From assembly GCA_009772935.1 (NCBI GenBank), contig WOUR01000029.1, positions 1-60,544 on the forward strand: a DNA stretch of 60,544 nucleotides, read 5' to 3'. This DNA comes from Rhodospirillaceae bacterium. Lineage in GTDB: Bacteria; Pseudomonadota; Alphaproteobacteria; Reyranellales; Reyranellaceae. Shown piece after piece: positions 25,146 to 32,993 of the stretch. Within the stretch, counting starts at the first letter, position 1, and the number at the start of each line of letters is the position of its first letter. Made by a program: the position numbers and the translations under genes. The notes beneath the pieces were generated by a model. That model had not been told where the DNA came from, did not search any database, and worked only from the letters and a program-made list of their open reading frames with translations.

Positions 25146-26305
25146 CAGTTCCTCCCGCGGCCGAGCAGACGGTCGGAGATGATGCGCTTCTGGATCTCCG
25201 AGGTGCCCTCGAAGATCTTGGTGAGGCGCGCGTCGCGCCAGTGGCGCTCGACGGCGTGCAGGGTCGTGTAGCCGGCGCCGCCATGAATCTGCAGGCCTTC
25301 GCTGCACACCCGCTCCGCCATCTCCGAGGCGAACAGCTTCACCATCGAGGCTTCCTTGTCGCAGCGCTGGCCGGTGTCGATCTGCTCGCACACGAAGTAC
25401 ATGAGCTGCCGCGCCGCCTCGATCTGCGTGGCCATGTCGGCGATCTTGAAGCGGATCGCCTGGAAGTCCGAGATCGAATGGCCGAACTGCTTGCGGTCAT
25501 TGGCGTACTGGATCGAATCGTCGAGCGCTCCCTGGGCCAGCCCGATCGCACGGGCGGCGGTGTGGGCGCGGGCCGTCTCGAGACCCGACGTGGCGTAGTA
25601 GAAGGCGTGGCCTTCCTTGCCGATCATGTCTGAGGCTTCAACCCGGAAATTGTCGAAGGCCAGTTCCCAGGTCTTCCAGCCGAAATACCCGATCTTGGGG
25701 ATCGGCGCGCCGTTGACGCCCTTGGGCAGCTCACCGCGCTTCTTCTCGACGAAGAACATCGACAGGCCGAGATGGCGTTTGCCCGGCGGCGCGTCCGAGG
25801 TGCGCGCGATGATGATCATGAAGTCGGCGCCGTCGGCGAAGGTGCACCAGTACTTGTTGCCGCTGATCAGGTAGCCGTCACCGTCCTTCTTGGCACGGCA
25901 CGAGATGTTGGAGATGTCGGAGCCGGCATTGGGCTCGGACATCGAGAAGGCGCCGAGGAACTCGCCCTTGGCCATGCGGGGGAGGTAGCGCCTGCGTTGC
26001 TCTTCGCTCATCTCGTGCGAGCCGATCAGCAGGTTGCCGCGGGCGATGATCGACGCGACGCTCATCCAGCCGCGCGACAGTTCCTCGGTGACGAGGCAGT
26101 ATTCCGAGCAGCCGAGGCCGAGGCCACCATACTCTTCGGGGATCAGGATTCCGAAATAGCCGAGCTCGGCCATCTTCTCGCGCAGGTCCATCGGAATGTC
26201 GCCCTTTTCGGGGTCGAGCTTGTTGGCGACCGGCAGCACTTCGTTCAGCGTGAACTCGCGCGCCTGCTCCTGGATCATGCGGCGTTCTTCGGTAAGGAAA
26301 GGCAT
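25145..26305 (-). CDS. Acyl-CoA dehydrogenase
   Basis: This 386-residue flavoenzyme has the full acyl-CoA dehydrogenase layout. There is an N-terminal helical domain (MIQEQAREFTLNEVLPVANK), a middle beta domain (LGAFSMSEPNAGSDISNISC and GNKYWCTFADGADFMIII), and a C-terminal helical domain with the QIHGGAGYT motif and KIFEGTSEIQKRII, whose Glu is the usual catalytic base. It would oxidise a short acyl-CoA, feeding the hydratases. Overlaps on both sides (TAATG upstream, ATGA downstream) show tight coupling. Confidence 0.9.
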   Translation of the reverse strand: MPFLTEERRMIQEQAREFTLNEVLPVANKLDPEKGDIPMDLREKMAELGYFGILIPEEYGGLGLGCSEYCLVTEELSRGWMSVASIIARGNLLIGSHEMSEEQRRRYLPRMAKGEFLGAFSMSEPNAGSDISNISCRAKKDGDGYLISGNKYWCTFADGADFMIIIARTSDAPPGKRHLGLSMFFVEKKRGELPKGVNGAPIPKIGYFGWKTWELAFDNFRVEASDMIGKEGHAFYYATSGLETARAHTAARAIGLAQGALDDSIQYANDRKQFGHSISDFQAIRFKIADMATQIEAARQLMYFVCEQIDTGQRCDKEASMVKLFASEMAERVCSEGLQIHGGAGYTTLHAVERHWRDARLTKIFEGTSEIQKRIISDRLLGRGRN

Positions 26306-26793
26306 TACTGAGGATTCCTGAGACGGACGAGGTTGGTGCGCTTGAAGTCGATCACGAGTTCTTCGCGCTGGTTGAAGCCCTTGCTGTGCCAGGTGACGAT
26401 TCCGAACCCCTTGTGGGAGTCAGAGACGCGCCGGTCGAGCACCGTCGATTCCGCACGCAGCGAATCGCCGGGATAGACGGGCTGGTGATAGGTGAGTTCG
26501 TTGACGCCGAGGAACGGCCCACCGCCCTCGCTGAGATCCTCGACGGTGAGGCCGAACACCGTCGTAAAGACGAGCAGGGGGTTGGCCACGATGCCGGGAT
26601 GGCCGTGCGCCTGGGCGTAGGCGGCGTTGTAGTAGTGCGGATTGAAGTGCAGGGTCAGCGTCGTGAAGAGCGTGCTCTCCGACTCGGTGATCGTGCGGCC
26701 CCAATGGTGCCGGAACACGCGGCCGACCTCGAAATCCTCATAGCGGTTGCCCTTGGGCACCAGCCGGGCGCGGGCCCTGAAATCCTCCGACAT
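26305..26793 (-). CDS. MaoC-like hot-dog dehydratase, copy 2
   Basis: This 162-residue hot-dog protein contains NRYEDFEVGRVFRHHWGRTI, then TLHFNPHYYNAAYAQAHGHP and VYPGDSLRAESTVLDRRV. The NPHYYN region aligns with the NPxHxD hydratase motif, but the Asp position is changed to Asn, so its own catalytic power may be altered. It differs clearly from copy 1, so the pair is not a recent duplication. A heterodimer with copy 1 is plausible. Confidence 0.8.
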   Translation of the reverse strand: MSEDFRARARLVPKGNRYEDFEVGRVFRHHWGRTITESESTLFTTLTLHFNPHYYNAAYAQAHGHPGIVANPLLVFTTVFGLTVEDLSEGGGPFLGVNELTYHQPVYPGDSLRAESTVLDRRVSDSHKGFGIVTWHSKGFNQREELVIDFKRTNLVRLRNPQ

Positions 26794-26801
26794 TCTTTGA
26801 C

Positions 26802-28154
26802 TTAGCTCCTGGCTGAGGCGCGGACGAGTTCGCCCACGTCGGTGAGGCTGTCGATGCGTTCGATGACATCGTGCAGGCGGCGGGCGCCGGCGGCGCCGAG
26901 CAGCGGCGTCACCAGGCTGTCGAACTTGGTCTCGATCGCCTGGCGTTGTTTCTCGAGATCGGCCCAGGGGATGCCCGAGTCATGCATGACCTCGATGGTG
27001 GTGCCGTCGTCGAGCTGGATCGCCATTTCGGCCAGAGAATGCGACCAGTGCGGCTGAAACTCGATCGCCATCTTGTCGCGCAGGTCCCGGATGCGCGGCT
27101 CCTGGGTCACCGCCTCGTTGTAGGAACCGAGGTTGGCGGTATCGACACCGGCGAGCGCCATCGCCACGGTCTGGCGCAGCGAGAACTTGGCTTCGAGGCC
27201 CGTCGTCGGGTTGGGGATGTTGCAGACCCTGTCGGCGCCGGAATCGATCCGCAGCAGGATCTTCTGCACGCGCTCCGGCGGGAAGTTGTTCTTGAGCCGG
27301 ATCTCCTTGGCGCACTCGATGGGGGCGTGCGTCAGGTAACAGGCCGCGTGGTACTTGAAGAGGTTGTTGCGCAGGTGCCAGCCCGACGGCGGCTCGCCGA
27401 GCGCCGCCTCGGCGTTGAGATCGTCGCTCTGCGACGCGGCGAAGCCCTGGTCGCATTCGAGGGAATCGCCGCGGGCGGTGAAGCCGCGGGCGGCCAGGCG
27501 TGCGGCCCGCAGCCCGTGCTCGGACGCGGTGCCGGCATGCAGCGGCTTGCACATGGTGCCGAAGTTCGACTTCAGGCCGGCCGCCTGCGTGGCAGCGATA
27601 CCGAAGGCGACGGCGAGTTGGCGGTCGTCGAGACCCAGCATGCGACCCGCGGCGGCCGCGGCCGAAAAGGAGCCGACCGTGCCGGTGACGTGGAAGCCCT
27701 TCTGGTAGTGGCTGGGCGACACCAGCCGGCCGACGCGGCCGGAGGTCTCGTAGCCCGCCACGAAGCTCTCGATGAACAGGCGGCCGGGCGCCTTCATCTG
27801 TTCGCCGAGCGCCAGCAGCGCCGGGACGACCGTCACCGTGGGATGGCCGCCCATCGAGAAGTTCACGTCGTCGTAGTCCAGGGCATGACTGGCGGCGCCG
27901 TTGATCAGGGCGGCGGTCGAGGGCAGCACGGTCTCCGCTCGGCCGACCAGGGTTGCGGGCCCCTTGGCGCCGTCTTCCAGCGCCTCGCTCACGAGGATGT
28001 TGGTCAGGTCCTCCTGGGCGCCCGCAATGGTGACGGCGAACCAGTCGAGCAGGCACTGCCTGGTGCGCTCGACCAGATCTTCCGGCAGGTCCTGCCAGGC
28101 GAGGGCGGCGGCGCGCTTGGCGATTTCGGCCGTGACCGGAACGACGGCTGCCAT
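26802..28154 (-). CDS. MmgE/PrpD family protein
   Basis: This 450-residue protein belongs to the MmgE/PrpD family, which includes 2-methylcitrate dehydratase and cis-aconitate (itaconate-forming) decarboxylase. Visible family features are LLDWFAVTIAGAQEDLTNIL, NGAASHALDYDDVNFSMGGH, FGTMCKPLHAGTASEHGLRA and the lid-domain helices. I chose the ATG at 28154, preceded by CAGGAGGAAG. It is the first gene of a seven-gene minus-strand operon. The neighbourhood parallels the Pseudomonas itaconate cluster, where an MmgE/PrpD gene also occurs; its precise reaction there and here is not known. Confidence 0.88.
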   Translation of the reverse strand: MAAVVPVTAEIAKRAAALAWQDLPEDLVERTRQCLLDWFAVTIAGAQEDLTNILVSEALEDGAKGPATLVGRAETVLPSTAALINGAASHALDYDDVNFSMGGHPTVTVVPALLALGEQMKAPGRLFIESFVAGYETSGRVGRLVSPSHYQKGFHVTGTVGSFSAAAAAGRMLGLDDRQLAVAFGIAATQAAGLKSNFGTMCKPLHAGTASEHGLRAARLAARGFTARGDSLECDQGFAASQSDDLNAEAALGEPPSGWHLRNNLFKYHAACYLTHAPIECAKEIRLKNNFPPERVQKILLRIDSGADRVCNIPNPTTGLEAKFSLRQTVAMALAGVDTANLGSYNEAVTQEPRIRDLRDKMAIEFQPHWSHSLAEMAIQLDDGTTIEVMHDSGIPWADLEKQRQAIETKFDSLVTPLLGAAGARRLHDVIERIDSLTDVGELVRASARS

Positions 28155-28250
28155 GTTTCTTCCTCCTGAATTTCGTGGCCCAAGTGTCGGCCACCGCGCG
28201 CCGCCTTGTCCACCGTCGGGGCTTTCGCGCATCGATACGGCCCAGACACA

Positions 28251-28276
28251 ACAAAGCCGCCCGGAGGCGGCTTTGT
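28251..28276 (-). terminator. Hairpin terminator after the small-peptide gene
   Basis: ACAAAGCCGCC (28251-28261) and GGCGGCTTTGT (28266-28276) form a perfect 11-bp stem with a CGGA loop. It lies 19 bp after the stop of the 28-codon reading frame at 28296-28382 (minus) and before the MmgE/PrpD start. It probably ends the transcript coming from the peptide or methyltransferase side. Confidence 0.7.
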
Positions 28277-28295
28277 GCCGACTATCGGCGCCCTC

Positions 28296-28382
28296 TTAAG
28301 GGCAGCACTGAGCCAATGCAGGAAAGAAGATCCCGGTGGCGGTAACTGCCAAGGTCGCCAGTGTCGTGATGGTCAAGTCCAC
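28296..28382 (-). CDS. Possible 28-aa hydrophobic peptide with perfect extended Shine-Dalgarno
   Basis: On the minus strand GAAAGGAGGTGATCC (28384-28398) is complementary over 15 bases to the 3' end of 16S rRNA. It lies 7 bp (AGGAGG to start) before a GTG codon that opens a 28-codon frame ending in TAA. The product is MDLTITTLATLAVTATGIFF followed by PALAQCCP: one short hydrophobic segment, an ALAQ that looks like a signal-peptidase site, and a Cys-Cys-Pro end. A terminator hairpin follows 19 bp after the stop. No family is recognised. It could be a leader peptide, a tiny membrane peptide or a translated sRNA. Confidence 0.45.
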   Translation of the reverse strand: MDLTITTLATLAVTATGIFFPALAQCCP

Positions 28383-28442
28383 AGGATCACCTCCTTTCGA
28401 TGTTGATGGGAGGAGGAGCCTCGCACAGTGAGAGCGGGCTGC

Positions 28443-29048
28443 CTAGGGCTTCTTCGCGACGATGTGGAAGATGTGCCAGTGCTTGGCGTTGCCGCGCGGC
28501 GTGACGCCGTCGGCTTCCTCTTCCTCGAACATCTCGACGTCCAATCCCTGAAGAAGGGCAAGTGCTTCCTCGCGCGAGACGAACGTCATGCCGGGACGAC
28601 CGACCCAGCTGTCGCGCGGGCCGTACCACTGGCCCGAGAAGCGACCTCCCGCGGGAAGGGCCTCGCGGATGCGCTCCCAGGTTCGATGGAAGGCCTCCGG
28701 CTCGCATAGGGGCATGGCGAAGCTCGAGTTCACGAGATGCACGCCGAGCGGGATCGGCACCTCTTCGAGGCGTGCGGTGACCGGCGTGACGTCGCTGCCC
28801 TCGGGCAGCGGCCGCGCCTGCAGTTGCCGCAGCGCTTCGGGTTCCGCATCTACGGCGACGACGCGCCAGCCGCGACGCAGCTCCTCGATCACGTCACGGC
28901 CGTCGCCGCAGCCCAGATCCATGACGAGGGCGTCAGCGGGTGCATCGCCGAACGCATCGAGCGCGGCGAGCAGCGTCTTGCGAGGAGGGCGGTCGCGAAG
29001 TTGCTGGTAATAGGCGGCCCAGCCGGCCGATCGATCGCTTTCCGTCAT
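28443..29048 (-). CDS. SAM-dependent class I methyltransferase
   Basis: This 201-residue protein has the SAM-binding motif I VMDLGCGDGRD (about 42-52), the acidic end of beta2 (VVAVDAEPEAL), and motif-like NSSFAMPLCEPEAFHRTWE. The fold is that of TehB/class I small-molecule methyltransferases. I chose the ATG at 29048. The substrate cannot be inferred; the gene stands alone, divergent from the ABC operon at 29144. Confidence 0.8.
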   Translation of the reverse strand: MTESDRSAGWAAYYQQLRDRPPRKTLLAALDAFGDAPADALVMDLGCGDGRDVIEELRRGWRVVAVDAEPEALRQLQARPLPEGSDVTPVTARLEEVPIPLGVHLVNSSFAMPLCEPEAFHRTWERIREALPAGGRFSGQWYGPRDSWVGRPGMTFVSREEALALLQGLDVEMFEEEEADGVTPRGNAKHWHIFHIVAKKP

Positions 29049-29143
29049 GCGCGTTCTCTCGGGTCTCCTGCGCTTGTGGTGGCGCGCGTCGTGTGATCGT
29101 ATCGCAAGCAATAAATAACGGACCAACGATCCGGGAGGAACTG

Positions 29144-30163
29144 ATGAAGAGATTGGTAAGCCTTGCCTTGGGCGTGGCTCTTGCATTCCTGCCCCTCGCC
29201 GCGCGGGCCGATCTGAATGCGCTGACCGAAGCCGCCAAGAAGGAAGGCGAGCTCACGTGGTACGTTGCCCATTACACGTCCGAAGGGGCGGAGGATCTGG
29301 GGCGTGGCTTTACCGAGATGTACGGCATCAAGGTCAACGTCGTGCGTACGACGGCCCAGGTCGCCTATCAGCGGCTCCTGCAGGACCTCAAGAACAACCA
29401 GACGATCTGCGACGTCTTCTCGTCGACCGACCTCGGCCACTACGCCCGCCTCAAGGCGGAAGGCCGCCTCGAGAAGTACGTGCCCGAGAACACGCCCAAG
29501 ATCTCGGAAGCCTTTCGCAACTTCGATTCCGACGGCTACTTCCATACCACCGCTGCCGGCTTGGTCGTGCTCACCTACAATACGTCGAAGGTGAAGCCCG
29601 AGGACGCGCCGAAGAAGTGGGAGGACCTGCTCGACATCAAGTGGAAGGGCAAGGTCTCGACCGGACATCCGGGTTTCTCGGGCTATGTCGGGACCTGGGT
29701 CCTGTCGATGAAGAAGCTCTATGGGTGGCAGTATTTCGACAAGCTCGAGAAGAACAAGCCGCAGATCGGCCGCTCGATCAACGATACGGTCACGGCGTTG
29801 AACGCCGGTGAGCGTCAGGTGGCGGCGGGAGCGGACGGCTCCACCCTGTTCAGCGCGGCGCGCGGCAATCCGTTGGCGGTGTCCTATCCCAGCGACGGTT
29901 CGGTGCTGATCATCTCGCCGTCGGCGATCATGAAGGGCACCAAGCATCCGAACGCCGCGAAGCTCTTCATGGAGTACCTCTATACAATCGAGGCCTCGAA
30001 GATCAACGCCAAGCACTTCGGCATTCCGCTGCGCCCCGAGGTGCCGTCGCCTCCGGGCGCCAAGCCGATCAGCGAGATCAAGGTCATCCGTCCGACCGTG
30101 GCGGAAGTCGAAAAGGGCATTCCGGAAGTGATCGAGCAGTGGCGCGATACGTTCGGCAATTGA
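29144..30163 (+). CDS. Fe3+/family 1-type ABC substrate-binding protein
   Basis: This 339-residue protein has a signal peptide ending at AARA (residue 22) and a two-lobed binding fold. Segments LTEAAKKEGELTWYVAHYTS, CDVFSSTDLGHYARLKAEGR and the C-terminal KHPNAAKLFMEYLYTIEASK are typical of the FbpA/AfuA/2-aminoethylphosphonate-type group. I chose the ATG at 29144, with GGGAGGAAC before it. Iron is the default prediction, but the downstream catabolic genes point to an organic acid. It is the first gene of a seven-gene operon. Confidence 0.85.
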   Translation: MKRLVSLALGVALAFLPLAARADLNALTEAAKKEGELTWYVAHYTSEGAEDLGRGFTEMYGIKVNVVRTTAQVAYQRLLQDLKNNQTICDVFSSTDLGHYARLKAEGRLEKYVPENTPKISEAFRNFDSDGYFHTTAAGLVVLTYNTSKVKPEDAPKKWEDLLDIKWKGKVSTGHPGFSGYVGTWVLSMKKLYGWQYFDKLEKNKPQIGRSINDTVTALNAGERQVAAGADGSTLFSAARGNPLAVSYPSDGSVLIISPSAIMKGTKHPNAAKLFMEYLYTIEASKINAKHFGIPLRPEVPSPPGAKPISEIKVIRPTVAEVEKGIPEVIEQWRDTFGN

Positions 30164-30179
30164 GCGCCGGCGCCTGACG

Positions 30180-31913
30180 ATGGCGATGGCGTCTTCGGCG
30201 ATCGATGCAATGCCGGTGCGTCCGGTGCGCGCCAGCCGCTTCGATTCGACCTGGCTTCTGTGGATCGCGATCATCGCGGTCCTCCTGTTCCTGGTGGTGA
30301 GCCCGTTCGTCTACCTGGTCATCACCAGCTTCCAGACGGAGCGTACGGGCGAGTTCACCTTCTCGAACTATGCGACGGCCTACGGCCGGGCTCGCTACAT
30401 CGACGCGCTGTTCAACTCGCTGAAGCTCGGCGCCGCTTCGGCGGCGCTGGCGAGCATCTTCGCGGTGCCGCTGGCCTGGGCCGTGGCGCGCACCAACATG
30501 CCGGGCCGCGGTCTCACCCGCATGCTGGTGCTGGCGACCTTCATCACGCCGCCCTACACCGGCGCGGTGGCCTGGATCCTGCTGGCCGGCCCTAACGCGG
30601 GCTGGCTGAACCGCTTCTACATGATGGCGACGGGGGCGGAGGCGGGGCCGTTCAACATCTACAGTTTCACCGGCCTCGCGGTCGTCATCGCGCTCTATTC
30701 CTTCCCCTACATCTTCATCTTCACGACGGCGGCGCTCGAGCTCGTATCGTCTGAAATGGAGGACGCCGCGAACATCCTGGGCGCGGGTCCCTGGCGGACC
30801 ATGCGCAAGGTGACCCTGCCGCTGGCGCTGCCGGCGATCCTGGGTGGCATGATCATCTGCTTTCTGGAAGCGATCGCCCTGTTCGGATCTCCGGCAATGA
30901 TCGCCATCCCGGCGCGTTTCAACGTCGTGACGACGCAGCTCTTCCAATTCTTCGGCAATCCCGTGCGGGTCGAGGTCGCGGCGGCCTATGCGATGCCGCT
31001 GCTCGGCGTCACGATCCTGCTGGTGCTGGTGCAGCGGCTGATCGTGCGGCGCAAGGGCTTCGTGGCGCTGACCGGCAAGGGTGGCGAGCGGCGCCCGATC
31101 CAGCTCGGCCGCTGGCGCTGGCCCGTGTTCGGCTACGCCATGTTTGTCGCAGCACTTGCGGTGTTCCTGCCCTATATCTTCCTGATCCAGTCCGCGTTCG
31201 CCAAGGCCTGGGGGCGCGGCTTCCTCCTCGACAACATCACATTCGCCAATTTCCGTTTCATCCTGTTCGAGCACGCGACGGCCGCGCAGTCGGTGATCAA
31301 CAGCTTCGTCTATGGCGCGATCAGCGCCACCGTTGCCGTTTTCCTGACTTTGGGGGTGGCCTATATCGTCGCCCGGCGGCTGATCCCGTTCGGCGGCGTC
31401 CTGGGGTTCCTCTGCGTGGCGCCGTTCGTGATCCCCGGCGTGGTGCTGGCGATCGGCTTCTACGCGGCCTACGCGCCGCCGCCGCTGGCGCTCTATGGCA
31501 CGGCGCTGATCATGATCCTGGCCTTCACCACGCGCTTCCTCCCCGTGGGCTACGTCAATGCCAGCGCCGCCATCAATAGCCTCAACCCCGAGATGGAGGA
31601 GGCTGTGCGCGTGCTGGGCGGCAGCCGGCTGACGGCCCTGCGTCGGGTCGTGGCGCCGCTGCTGAAGCGCAATATGATGGGGGCATGGCTCCTGATCTTC
31701 ATCCCGGCGACGCGCGAGCTGTCGGCGGCGATTTTCCTCTACGGCCCCAACACCAAGGTGGCATCCGTCATGATCTTCGACATGAGCGAGGAGGGGAACT
31801 TCGAACGCCTCGCCGCGCTCGCGCTGGTCTTGCAGGTGTTGACCCTGCCGCTCCTGTGGATCGGCCAGAAGGCCCTGGGCCGCGACTTCATGCTGAGGCG
31901 TAATGCGACATGA
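30180..31913 (+). CDS. FbpB-type ABC permease with two permease domains
   Basis: The 577-residue inner-membrane protein has about twelve helices and two BPD_transp_1 domains in tandem, as in FbpB/AfuB/SfuB permeases. EAA-type loops are visible at MEDAANILGAGPWRTMRKVT (first domain) and MEEAVRVLGGSRLTALRRVV (second). It follows the binding-protein gene by 16 bp and overlaps the ATPase gene by 4 bp (ATGA). Confidence 0.92.
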   Translation: MAMASSAIDAMPVRPVRASRFDSTWLLWIAIIAVLLFLVVSPFVYLVITSFQTERTGEFTFSNYATAYGRARYIDALFNSLKLGAASAALASIFAVPLAWAVARTNMPGRGLTRMLVLATFITPPYTGAVAWILLAGPNAGWLNRFYMMATGAEAGPFNIYSFTGLAVVIALYSFPYIFIFTTAALELVSSEMEDAANILGAGPWRTMRKVTLPLALPAILGGMIICFLEAIALFGSPAMIAIPARFNVVTTQLFQFFGNPVRVEVAAAYAMPLLGVTILLVLVQRLIVRRKGFVALTGKGGERRPIQLGRWRWPVFGYAMFVAALAVFLPYIFLIQSAFAKAWGRGFLLDNITFANFRFILFEHATAAQSVINSFVYGAISATVAVFLTLGVAYIVARRLIPFGGVLGFLCVAPFVIPGVVLAIGFYAAYAPPPLALYGTALIMILAFTTRFLPVGYVNASAAINSLNPEMEEAVRVLGGSRLTALRRVVAPLLKRNMMGAWLLIFIPATRELSAAIFLYGPNTKVASVMIFDMSEEGNFERLAALALVLQVLTLPLLWIGQKALGRDFMLRRNAT

Positions 31914-32971
31914 GCAAGCTGGTTTTGAAGAATGTCGCCAAGCGCTACGGCGCGTTCGAGGCGGTGGCCGATTTCTCGCTGGAACTGGCGAAGGGCGAGT
32001 TCGTCTCCCTGTTGGGCCCCTCGGGCTGCGGGAAGACCACGACGTTGCGCATGATCGCGGGCTTCATGCCGCCCAGCGGCGGCAGCATCGAGATGGACGG
32101 CAAGCAGATCTCCTCCGCGTCGGGCGTGGTGCCGCCCGAGCATCGCCGCATGTCGATGATCTTCCAGAGCTATGCCATCTGGCCCAACATGACGGTGGGC
32201 GAGAATGTCGGCTTCGGCCTGCAGATCCGGAAACTGTCGCGCGCCGAGATTGACCGGCGGGTCGACAAGATCCTGGACGTCGTCCAGATGCGCAACCTCA
32301 AGGGCCGCTACCCGGCCGAACTTTCGGGCGGCCAACAGCAGCGCGTGGCGCTCGCGCGCGCGATCGTCGTCGAGCCCGAGGTACTGCTGCTCGACGAGCC
32401 GCTTTCCAACCTCGACGCCAACCTGCGCGAGGAGATGCGCTTCGAGATTCGCCGCCTGCACGACGAATTCAAGATCACGACGGTCTACGTCACCCATGAC
32501 CAGTCCGAGGCGATGGTGACGTCGGATCGGATCGTCGTGATGAACAAGGGCAAGATCGAGCAGATCGATGCGCCGCACGTCCTGTACGGGCGCCCGAAGA
32601 GCCGCTTTGTGGCCGGCTTCATCGGCCGCACGAACTTCGTCGAGGGCACGTTGCAGGGCAGCGACGTCCGCTTCGACGGCTTCGGCGCGCCCGCCTCGGC
32701 CCTGGAGGGCGCGAGCGGCGGCGGCAAGCTGCTCTATTCGTTGCGCCCCCAGGCAATCGGCCTTTCCACCCAGAAGCCCGGCGGCTCCGGCCTCGCGTTC
32801 GAAGCCGAGATCGTCGACCGGTCCTATCTCGGCGAATACTGGGATTATCAGGTCCGGCCGCTGGGCGGCTCCAAGCCGCTCCGCGTCTCGACCGCGCCGA
32901 CCGCCGTTTTCGAAGTCGGCAGCCGGGTCTGGCTGGAGATCGCGCCGTCCGCCATGGTACGGGTAGAGTAG
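31910..32971 (+). CDS. FbpC/PotA-type ABC transporter ATPase
   Basis: This 353-residue ATPase has Walker A GPSGCGKTTT (about 37-46), the signature LSGGQQQRVALARA, Walker B VLLLDEPLSNLDANLREEM and the switch His in YVTHDQSEAM. The C-terminal part (after about 240) is a TOBE-like regulatory domain. It powers the two-domain permease encoded just before it. Confidence 0.93.
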   Translation: MSKLVLKNVAKRYGAFEAVADFSLELAKGEFVSLLGPSGCGKTTTLRMIAGFMPPSGGSIEMDGKQISSASGVVPPEHRRMSMIFQSYAIWPNMTVGENVGFGLQIRKLSRAEIDRRVDKILDVVQMRNLKGRYPAELSGGQQQRVALARAIVVEPEVLLLDEPLSNLDANLREEMRFEIRRLHDEFKITTVYVTHDQSEAMVTSDRIVVMNKGKIEQIDAPHVLYGRPKSRFVAGFIGRTNFVEGTLQGSDVRFDGFGAPASALEGASGGGKLLYSLRPQAIGLSTQKPGGSGLAFEAEIVDRSYLGEYWDYQVRPLGGSKPLRVSTAPTAVFEVGSRVWLEIAPSAMVRVE

Positions 32972-32993
32972 CTTCCAAACGTAGAGTGAGATC

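Noticed and set aside
28384..28398. Plus-strand GGATCACCTCCTTTC, identical to the 3' end of 16S rRNA
   Set aside because: No other 16S rRNA sequence is nearby, so this is not an rRNA gene; on the minus strand it makes sense as an extended Shine-Dalgarno.
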